DNA from: Candidatus Scybalocola faecigallinarum
Lineage (GTDB): Bacteria; Bacillota; Clostridia; Lachnospirales; Lachnospiraceae
Assembly (NCBI GenBank): GCA_018711005.1
Contig: DVIT01000011.1
Span: 1 to 59,759 of the forward strand
DNA: 59,759 nt
Reading direction: 5' to 3'
Each line of letters starts with the position of its first letter. Position 1 is the stretch's first letter. Below the pieces are notes generated by a model that had not been told where the DNA came from, searched no databases, and was given only the letters and a program-made list of their open reading frames with translations. The position numbers and the translations under genes are program-made. Below are positions 49,954 to 57,854 of this stretch, piece by piece.

Positions 49954-51084
49954 ATGGCGGAAAAATATAAAAAGCCAGGCCCGGAATTTTGGTCAAGGAC
50001 CGTGCCGGATCTTTACGGATTTACAGACAATGAAAAAAAGTTTAAAAAAATATTTGAGTCCCAGTATGGTTATCTGCTTATGACGCCGGTCTATATGGAT
50101 CAGCTGGCCAAAATGACTGAGGATTATCCGTTTTTGCCGGTGATCACAGGTTTTCAGGAAATGGCCCGCAATCCCCGTGCCCGTGCCGGACGTTTTACAT
50201 TGCAGCATCTGGGCGTGTGGGATAACAGTGAGATCTTTATGTGCCGTCATGAGCGGTACAGCTATCCGCTGATCCATACCCACAGCTATGTGGAAGCACT
50301 TTATGTTTATGACGGCAGCTGCCGCCAGCTGATCTGCGGGAAAACTTTGGAGCTGCATAAAGGAGATTTTTGTATTTTATCGCCCAATGCGCCTCACTGT
50401 GTTATGGCTTATGAAGATGACAATATTATCCTGAACTTTCTCATCCATGAGGATCTGTTCCACTCTGCCTTTTTTGATGTTTTCGGTGAGGACCATTTGC
50501 TGGCCCGGTTTTTCAGAGATATTTTATATAATAACAGCGCCAGCCCTTACCTGATCTTTCCCACAGGGGAGGATGAGGGTATCCGGCGCCTGGTTCTGAA
50601 TATGTATCAGGAAAATTATCATCAGCGGCGCTATTACGGAAGTTTTATGTCGGCGTATTTTCATGAAATGATGCTTTTGCTCCTGCGCAATTACGAAACC
50701 GCAGCTGTTGTTCCAAGCCCTATAGATACCCGGCAAAACGACCAGATCGTGGCGATCCTGGACTATATCCATGTGAATTATAATCATGTGACGATAAAAG
50801 ATCTGGCGGCGTTTTTTAATTACAGTGAAAGCTATCTGTCCAAAATACTTAAGGAATATACAGGCCGGCCGTTTTCTTCCCTGCTTGGCGCCATACAGAT
50901 GGAAAATGCCGCGGCGTTTCTTAAAAATACAGAGATGACCATACAGCAGGTCAGCCAGGAGGTGGGCTGCTTTGATGTGAGTCATTTTACTAAAAAGTTT
51001 AAAAAGTACTTCGGAGTCACGCCGACAGCATACAGAAAGCTGCAGGACTCTGTGAAGATAAAAAAATTGCCAAAGGAGTTTTGA
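49954..51084 (+). CDS. AraC family regulator with cupin domain
   Basis: A 376-residue regulator. The middle cupin-like sensor domain (about 90-170) has YSYPLIHTHSYVEALYVYDG and HKGDFCILSPNAPHCV. The C-terminal AraC domain (about 270-370) has two helix-turn-helix units (IKDLAAFFNYSESYLSKI and VSQEVGCFDVSHFTKKFKKY). GGAGGG fits ATG 49954. It lies five bases before a two-gene LysO-type exporter, so it may control that exporter. A related but deleted gene lies at 52019-52865. Confidence 0.9.
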   Translation: MAEKYKKPGPEFWSRTVPDLYGFTDNEKKFKKIFESQYGYLLMTPVYMDQLAKMTEDYPFLPVITGFQEMARNPRARAGRFTLQHLGVWDNSEIFMCRHERYSYPLIHTHSYVEALYVYDGSCRQLICGKTLELHKGDFCILSPNAPHCVMAYEDDNIILNFLIHEDLFHSAFFDVFGEDHLLARFFRDILYNNSASPYLIFPTGEDEGIRRLVLNMYQENYHQRRYYGSFMSAYFHEMMLLLLRNYETAAVVPSPIDTRQNDQIVAILDYIHVNYNHVTIKDLAAFFNYSESYLSKILKEYTGRPFSSLLGAIQMENAAAFLKNTEMTIQQVSQEVGCFDVSHFTKKFKKYFGVTPTAYRKLQDSVKIKKLPKEF

Positions 51085-51088
51085 TAAA

Positions 51089-51364
51089 ATGCTTGTTGAG
51101 GGGATCATGTTTGTGGGAGTGCTGGCAGGATATTTCTTCCAGCCTAAAAAATGGGCCAAAGCCCTTTCCGTACTGCAAATGGCATGTACGGCAGTGCTGA
51201 TCTTTTGTATGGGAGTCTCTCTGGAAAACCGGGAAGGCTTTTTTCAGGAGCTTTCCCAGCTTGGCCTGAAAAGCCTGGTCTACGCGGTTATCCCGGTTGC
51301 GTTTTCTGTTATATCGGTTTATCTTTTGACAAAACGGTTTATGGAAACGAAAAAAGAGGAATAG
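51089..51364 (+). CDS. LysO-type exporter, N-terminal half as separate protein
   Basis: A 91-residue protein with three membrane segments (MFVGVLAGYFF, VLQMACTAVLIFCMGVSLEN, VYAVIPVAFSVISVYLLT). It matches the N-terminal part of LysO/YbjE (DUF340) lysine exporters, which are normally single proteins of about 300 residues. The C-terminal portion is encoded by the next gene four bases later. Start ATG 51089 follows the AraC stop closely, with AAAGGAG within that gene's end. The two proteins should assemble into one transporter. Confidence 0.8.
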   Translation: MLVEGIMFVGVLAGYFFQPKKWAKALSVLQMACTAVLIFCMGVSLENREGFFQELSQLGLKSLVYAVIPVAFSVISVYLLTKRFMETKKEE

Positions 51365-51368
51365 AATT

Positions 51369-51983
51369 ATGGTATTTATTGCAATTTTTGCCCTGATCGC
51401 CGGTGTGGTGTGCGGGAGATTTGTGTTTACAGAAGAAATATGTACATGGCTTGCATCCTATTCGGACTACGTCCTTTATCTGCTTATGTTCCTTGTAGGG
51501 ATCAGTGTGGGACTGAACCGGGCGGTATTTAAAAAGATCCGGGAATATCATATTAAAATACTTTTGATCCCTGCCGGGATCGTCATTGGAACGATCCTTG
51601 GAGGCCTGGTGTGCAGCCTGCTTCTTTCTGAAAAAACGGAGGACAGTCTGGCTGTTGTGTCCGGCCTGGGCTGGTACAGCCTTTCCGGCGTTCTTGTTAC
51701 TGGTATGATCAATGCCCGGCTGGGCTCTATTGCCTTTCTTTCCAATCTGATTAGGGAGATTATGTCTTTTATGATCATCCCGTGGGTTGCCAGGCATTTT
51801 AATCACTGGGCCGCCATTGCGCCGGCGGCAGCTACCAGCGAGGACACCACCCTGCCGGTGATCATGAAATCCACATCCGAGGAAGTGACGGTCATGGCTG
51901 TATTTAATGGGGTCATCTGTTCTGTGCTTGTGCCTATCCTTACAAATGGGATGTATGAGCTGGTAAAAACTTTAGGGTTATAA
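51369..51983 (+). CDS. LysO family exporter, C-terminal part
   Basis: A 204-residue membrane protein of the LysO (YbjE) family. Conserved blocks are present: LLMFLVGISVGLN, LGWYSLSGVLVTGMINARLG, SIAFLSNLIREIMSFMIIP, and ATSEDTTLPVI, which contains acidic residues important in LysO. About six helices are expected. Together with the preceding 91-residue protein it makes up a full-length LysO. LysO exports lysine and toxic analogues in E. coli; here the substrate is inferred only. Confidence 0.88.
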   Translation: MVFIAIFALIAGVVCGRFVFTEEICTWLASYSDYVLYLLMFLVGISVGLNRAVFKKIREYHIKILLIPAGIVIGTILGGLVCSLLLSEKTEDSLAVVSGLGWYSLSGVLVTGMINARLGSIAFLSNLIREIMSFMIIPWVARHFNHWAAIAPAAATSEDTTLPVIMKSTSEEVTVMAVFNGVICSVLVPILTNGMYELVKTLGL

Positions 51984-52015
51984 CTTATTAAAAATAAGTT
52001 ATAACCCTGTTTTTT
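51974..52015 (+). terminator. Terminator of the LysO pair
   Basis: AGGGTTATAACTTATT (51974-51989) pairs with AATAAGTTATAACCCT (51993-52008), a 16-base perfect stem with a 3-base loop, followed by six T residues. It ends just before the convergent AraC pseudogene. Confidence 0.92.
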
Positions 52016-52018
52016 GTC

Positions 52019-52865
52019 TCAAACCACCTTCGTCTCCTGCAAATACTGCTTCCGGTACTGGGCAGGCGTCATCTTATAAATTTTCCGGAATACATCATAA
52101 AAATGAGAGGCATTGGAATATCCGGCGTCACGGATGATCTGGCTGATGGGAATGTCGGGACGCCGCAGGGACTGGCAGGCTTTGGCCATGCGGGTATTTT
52201 GGATCAGCCCGGTAAAGGTCTGTCCGGTATAGTCCTTAATGATCCGGGCCATTTGCCGTTCGCTGTAATTAAAAAAATCTGCCAGTTCCTTTAAGGTAAT
52301 AGTGTCTGCGTGAAGATCCATATACTTTAATATAAAGATCATATTTTCCTCCGGTTTATGACCGGAAGGGTTGGGTACGATCACATCCTTTTCATGATCA
52401 CGCAGCAGCTGGATGAAAAATTCCGTGAGCAGAGCGTTGACCAGGCTGCTGAAATAGTTTTTCCGGCTATGGTATTCGTCCAGAATCCGGAAGAAAATAT
52501 GATCCAGAGACGGATCCGGCATACTTTTAAAATAAAGATAGGACTCAGAGCCTGGGGCAAATAAAGCTTTTGAAAAAAAGGAGTACAAAATGCCCTCCTG
52601 GGGCAGAGCGTTAAGGAAAGTCTGCTCAAAGGTGGCGCTGGATAGCCACATCCACGCAGTGGGGAAATTCCTGCTCTGACAGGTCATCGGCCGGACGGTG
52701 CATCGGCCGCGGGTTAATGTGTCTCCCTGCCTCCGGGCAGGACTCGCTGATGGACTTTATGGTCTGGGCCTGATCCAGGTGGGCCTGGGGATAATCTATA
52801 TACAGCTGCTTATAAAATTGTTCGTCCTCATTAAAGGCAGGCGTCTCCCATTTTGTATCAGTCAA
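52019..52865 (-). pseudogene. AraC family regulator with deleted cupin domain
   Basis: Two overlapping frames are pieces of one AraC regulator. The first, from 52865, encodes the N-terminal region (MTDTKWETPAFNEDEQF, then YPQAHLDQAQTIKSI). The second, ending at 52019, encodes the end of the sensor domain (SATFEQTFLNALPQEGIL) and the whole AraC DNA-binding part (LKELADFFNYSERQMARI, IRDAGYSNASHFYDVFRKIY). Compared with the complete gene at 49954, the cupin core and its His-rich motif are missing and the frame shifts at the joint, near 52640-52690. The downstream frame has no good start site. The gene is divergent from a GPH-type symporter it probably once controlled. Confidence 0.75.
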
Positions 52866-52945
52866 AATAAAAACCTCCTGTTAAAGATCAGGGGCAGCAG
52901 GATGCAAATGTCAGAATCGGGCATGTCCTATGTCCTGTCCCGTCG

Positions 52946-52974
52946 TTGTTCCATAATTTTTGTCGTGCTAGAAT
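52946..52974 (+). promoter_or_regulatory. Promoter of the GPH symporter operon
   Basis: TTGTTC (52946-52951) and TAGAAT (52969-52974) are 17 bases apart, 72 bases upstream of the symporter start. Confidence 0.55.
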
Positions 52975-53045
52975 CAGTGTATCAAAAAAAGATACAGGGG
53001 TCAAAAGATATTTTAACCTGGTGCATTATAAAAGGAGGAAAAATC

Positions 53046-54470
53046 ATGCGAACCTTTGCGACAAAATATAATGATCCCCAGGCAATGCTTGGCTGGAACG
53101 AGAGGATCGGCTACGGCGCCGGACAGCTTGGGATGAATGCCATTAATGCAGTGCTGGGATCATTTCTGATCATTTATTTTACCAATGCGGCCCTGCTGGA
53201 TGCGGGCATCATTGCGACGATCATTGCCGTATCCAAAGTATTTGACGGTATTTCCGATCTGATCATGGGAAATATTGTGGACCGGACAAAGTCCAGATTC
53301 GGAAAGGCACGGGTATGGATGATGCGTATGTGCATCCCATTTGCAGTAACAACAGTGCTTTTATTTACCGTGCCGTCCAACTGGCCGGATATGGCAAAAT
53401 ATGTGTACGTTTTTATTTTTTATAACCTGGTAAATGCTGTTTGCTATACCGCCATGCTGGTGCCCTATTATTCCATGATCTCCCTGATGACGAAAAATGC
53501 TTATGAGCGTGGAATGCTTGGAAATATCCAGCAGATTTTCCAGACGCTGGCTAATGTTATCATTAACTCGGTTTTTATTGCCATGCTTACGATGTTTACC
53601 GATAATACAGAAAATATTTATACCCAGAGAGCATTTACCATCACGATGATCATTATTTCTTTTGCCATGGTGATCCTGTCTTTGATCTGTTTCTTCTTTA
53701 CTAAGGAGCGCGTCAAGGATGAGGCATCTTCTGCAGAAAACGGCGGGACACAAGCTTCAAAAAGTTCTGCAACGAACCCGGTTAAAGCCTTTAAGGCCCT
53801 GATCACTAACCGGTACTGGGTCGTCATGTTTTTTGCCATGTTTGTGATCTTCTTTGTGATCATTATGTATTCTGTGGGAAATGTATATTACAGCCAGTAT
53901 GTTTACAATGATATGAGCCGGTACCCATGGATGTCCAACGCTATTTCCATTGCCCAGTTTGCGATCATGTTTGTAACGCCGTTTTTTATGAAAAAGTTTG
54001 GCAAAGCCAATATTTATAAGCTGGGCATTGCCCTGATGACTCTTGGATTTCTCGGGTTTGGCCTGTTTGCCCACAGCCTTCCAACCATTATCCTGTTTAA
54101 TGCCCTTAAAGGCATCGGCCTTGGCATGAGCGGCGGCATGGCAATGGGTATGGTGGCAGATACCATTACATACAGCCGTTTAAAAAGCGGTATTGACCCG
54201 GTAGGTATGGGAAATGCAGCCATGTCCGCATCTCAGAAGCTGGGACTGGGTCTTGGCACGGCAGTGCTTGGCTGGGTTATGGACGCAGCCGGGTTTGATC
54301 CTCTTTTGGATGCCCAGGGTATTGCACAGCCGGAGTCTGTTGTGACGGCGATCCGGTTTTTATATAACTGGCTTCCGGTGATCATGTGTGCCATTGTGCT
54401 TGTGGCTTTACTGGTGTTATATGATATTGAGAAGAAGCTTCCCCAAATGGAGCAGGAACAAAAAAATTAA
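53046..54470 (+). CDS. GPH-family sugar:cation symporter (MelB-like)
   Basis: A 474-residue, twelve-helix transporter of the glycoside-pentoside-hexuronide group. The family signature is clear near the N-terminus: NERIGYGAGQLGMNAIN, then the cation-site region KVFDGISDLIMGNIVDRTKS and GKARVWMMRMCIPFA. The second half starts after a cytoplasmic loop (about 220-245). The frame is open to 52698 but AAGGAGG fits ATG 53046. It precedes the rhamnosidase pseudogene in one operon, so it likely imported rhamnosides or related glycosides. Confidence 0.92.
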   Translation: MRTFATKYNDPQAMLGWNERIGYGAGQLGMNAINAVLGSFLIIYFTNAALLDAGIIATIIAVSKVFDGISDLIMGNIVDRTKSRFGKARVWMMRMCIPFAVTTVLLFTVPSNWPDMAKYVYVFIFYNLVNAVCYTAMLVPYYSMISLMTKNAYERGMLGNIQQIFQTLANVIINSVFIAMLTMFTDNTENIYTQRAFTITMIIISFAMVILSLICFFFTKERVKDEASSAENGGTQASKSSATNPVKAFKALITNRYWVVMFFAMFVIFFVIIMYSVGNVYYSQYVYNDMSRYPWMSNAISIAQFAIMFVTPFFMKKFGKANIYKLGIALMTLGFLGFGLFAHSLPTIILFNALKGIGLGMSGGMAMGMVADTITYSRLKSGIDPVGMGNAAMSASQKLGLGLGTAVLGWVMDAAGFDPLLDAQGIAQPESVVTAIRFLYNWLPVIMCAIVLVALLVLYDIEKKLPQMEQEQKN

Positions 54471-54494
54471 AGGGCCAACGGCCGGGAGGAATTT

Positions 54495-57192
54495 ATGAAG
54501 GTCAGTAAAATTAAGGTCAATGGGATCACAAATCCTGTAGGCTATGTGATGGATAATGTGCGGGTATCGTGGCTGGTGTCTGAGACTGAAGCTTTAAGTA
54601 TCGTGGAAACCCACATCCTTGTGGCCGCAGATTCCATGTTTAAAAACATTGCAGCCCAAAAATCCGGGGCGCATTTAGATCCGGCCGGCGAGGCTCTGGA
54701 TATGGAGCTTTTGCCAAGAACGCGTTATTACATTCGGATACATGTGACGGGGAATAACGGAGAGACGGCGGTTAATGAGGCGCAGGCTTATTTTGAAACC
54801 GGGAAAATAGATGAGCCATGGGTGGGACGCTGGATCCGGCCCCGGGAGGGGGATGATTTCCATCCGGTGTTTAGAAAACACTTTACCGTCTCAAAGCCGG
54901 TTGTGTTTGGCCGTCTTTATATATCCGGCCTGGGGCTTTACACCGCCAGTGTTAATAATGTGCCGGTGAGTCAGGAACTGCTTACGCCTTACTACAGCGA
55001 TTACCGCACCGAAGTCCAGTACCAGACTTATGATATTACAAAGCTTTTAAAAGAAGAAAATGAAATCCGGGTAGCCCTTGGAAATGGCTGGTATAAAGGG
55101 CATTTTGGCCTGGCAGGAAAGGATAAAAATTTTGGAAGCACTTTCCAGATGATCGCTGAGCTTCATCTTTGCTATGAGGACGGGACTGAGGATGTGATCG
55201 GATCGGATGAAAGCTGGATGTATCAGGGGTCAGATACAAGGGACAGTGATATTTACAATGGAGAGATCGTGGACCATCTTATGTGGGAGGGGCAGGAAAA
55301 TCCATGGAAAAAGGCAGAATCTGCCCGGTGGGATAAAAAGCTGACGGAAAGATACAGCCTGCCGGTGATTCCTCATGAAGTCATGGCAGTACAGGAGGTT
55401 ATCCATACGCCGGCCGGGGAGACAGTCCTTGATTTTGGGCAAAACTTCGCCGGATATGCAGCTTTTTACAGTACATTTCCCAAGGGGACAAAGATCGTCC
55501 TGGATTTTGGCGAGATCCTTCAAAACGGCAATTTTTATAATGCTAATTACCGCAGGGCAAAATCCCGGTTTGTATATATATCCGACGGACGGGAAGAAAT
55601 AGTAAGCCCTAAGTTTACATATTTCGGTTTCCGGTATGTGCGGGTCACCGGATGGCCGGGCACGGTCCATGCCAGTGATTTTACCGGCCGGGCCTTGTAT
55701 TCCCATATGGAAGAAACCGGCTTTATTGAAACGGGCCACGAAAAGGTGAACCGTCTGTTTTCCAATGTAAAGTGGGGGCAAAAGTCTAATTCTGTAGATT
55801 TCCCCACAGATTGCCCGCAAAGAGACGAACGTCTGGGATGGACCGGAGACGCTCAGGTATTTTCAGGAACAGCCAGCTACAATATGGATACGGGAGCCTT
55901 TTATCATAAGTTCCTCCATGACCTGAGGGTGGAGCAGAAAAAGCTGGACGGCATTGTTCCTGGCGTGATCCCGGTATTTGATCCTGCGGGAGCAGCCTTT
56001 GCCGCCGTATGGGGCGATATTGCCACCTTTTTGCCGTGGCTTTTGTATCAGAGGTACGGGGATAAAACGGCTCTGGAATCCGAATACCCTATGATGAAGG
56101 ACTGGGTGGACAAGATCAGCCGGGAGGATGAAAAGCGGGGACGGCAATATTTATTTAATTTCAGCAATCAGATGGGAGATTGGCTGGCCCTGGACGGTCG
56201 GACCTCACAGAGTATGAAGGGCGGCAAAAGTTCTTGGGAAGGATAATGACGCTGCTTATTATAAGGAGCTTCACGAAAAGATCCGGGCGGCTGTTTTAAA
56301 AGAATATTATACGGAAAGCGGACGGCTGGCCATTGATACTCAGACCGGGTATATTGTGGCGCTGTACTCGGGAATTTATAAAGATCATGACCTGGCAGTG
56401 GCAGGCCTCAGGGAACGTTTGTATAAGGATTGCTACAAGTTAAAGGGCGGCTTTGTGGGGGCGCCAATCATGTGCAAGGTTATGGCGGACAACGGCCTTG
56501 CGGAGGAAGCCTTTTATTTCCTCCTTCAGGACGGCTTTCCCGGCTGGATGCACTGTATTAATCTGGGGGCAACAACTGTGTGGGAGCGGTGGAATTCTGT
56601 CTTAGATGACGGAACTATGAGCGGCACAATGATGAACTCCTTAAATCATTATGCTTTTGGCGCAGTGGCGGAATTTCTGTACCAAAACGTTATGGGGCTC
56701 CGGCCCATTGAACCGGGCTTTAAAAAGGCACGGATCGCTCCCATGATCCACCAGAAGCTTGGCTGGCTGAAAGGCTCGTATGCTTCTGCGCATGGAACCT
56801 ACCAGGTGGAATGGCGTTTGAAAAAAGACGGAAACGTCTATATAAAAGTCCAAATTCCCTTTGGCTGCACTGCTCAGGTTGTCCTGCCTTTTTATCCGGG
56901 ACCGGATGCAGGAGAGCTGAACGCCGGTGTTCACGAATTTGAATACAGGCCGACCAGGGAGCTGCGGTGCCGTTACACAAAAAAGACGTTGTTTAAGGAT
57001 ATGCTTGGGGATGCCCAGGCTATGGAGATCATAGAGCGCCTTTCTCCCCAGCTGTTCCATTTCCTTGCTTCCGGTGATGAAGAATTTCTCCATGAAAATC
57101 TGACCACCCTTAAAAACATGTTTTTCCTTGGCTTTTCCGGGGAGATGATCGATGCACTGACAAAAGAACTGACAGGGCTTTACCGGGAGTAG
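54495..57192 (+). pseudogene. GH78 alpha-L-rhamnosidase, disrupted by a deletion
   Basis: Two frames make up one rhamnosidase. The first (54495-56246) holds the N-terminal beta domains and the start of the (alpha/alpha)6 barrel, with DCPQRDERLGWTGDAQVFSG supplying acidic active-site residues. The second (from about 56232, open frame 56356-57192) holds the rest, with ATTVWERWNSVLDDG carrying another catalytic Glu, and the C-terminal beta domain; its last 60 residues look like an extra tail. At about 56221-56235 the family sequence jumps from SQSMKGG directly to KVLGKDNDAAYYKEL in another frame; about 20-25 codons are missing. The first product ends shortly after as KSSWEG. Without repair the enzyme should be inactive. 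Confidence 0.85.
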
Positions 57193-57247
57193 GCCAGATG
57201 GCTGCCGGAGTGTAAAATTTTTATTTAAACAGCGATAGATAAAGCTG

Positions 57248-57742
57248 GTGACCAATGAACCGAAAGCCTTTGACAGCTTTATGGCTCATTACGGAAAGTT
57301 CAGCGGCGTAAAAAATTATATTGCTCTGATCGGCAAAAAGTCTCCGTCACTGGATGAACGGTGCGGCTACTACGGAGAACGTCTTGTGCTTTTAGCACAG
57401 CAGCTGGGATTGAATACCTGCTGGGTGGCAATGACCTACAGCAAAGTGAAAAATGCCTATGTGCTAGGCGAGGGGGAAAAGCTTTGCGTCGTGATCGCTT
57501 TAGGCTACGGTGTGACCCAGGGCACCGGACATAAGATAAAAACGCCGGAAGATGTCGTTCAGACTAAAGGCGTCCTTCCGGACTGGTTTAAGCGGGGGAT
57601 CAAGGCAGCGCTTTTGGCGCCGGCAAGGACGGTTGGGCGTGGGCTTCGGGCAAATAACAGATGGATGGCTGAACCGTTCTCATATTCTGACAAATTTCTT
57701 ACTTTTTTCTTGTTATCCTGTAATGCTGATGGTATAATGTAG
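57248..57742 (+). pseudogene. Nitroreductase fragment
   Basis: The open frame starts at a GTG with no start signal and no N-terminal FMN-binding motif. From TNEPKAFDSFMAHYGKFSGV through GYYGERLVLLAQQLGLNTCW to VVIALGYGVTQGTGHKIKT it matches the central part of a Firmicutes nitroreductase-family protein of about 250 residues. Similarity fades after AALLAP, and the last 35 residues look random. An in-frame TAG lies just upstream. Both ends have been lost, so this is a remnant. Confidence 0.7.
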
Positions 57743-57854
57743 AACGAATTATCATCGTGGCTTTACTTCAAATTTACTTTTTTTACATTTTTACCGGGAA
57801 CAGAGTATTTTAGGAAAAATACAATGGCAAGTATTGTTTAAGGGAGGCAAAAGC

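Noticed and set aside
52698-53045. N-terminal extension of the GPH symporter
   Set aside because: The extension runs through the promoter region and the divergent pseudogene. A strong Shine-Dalgarno site and the family start lie at 53046.
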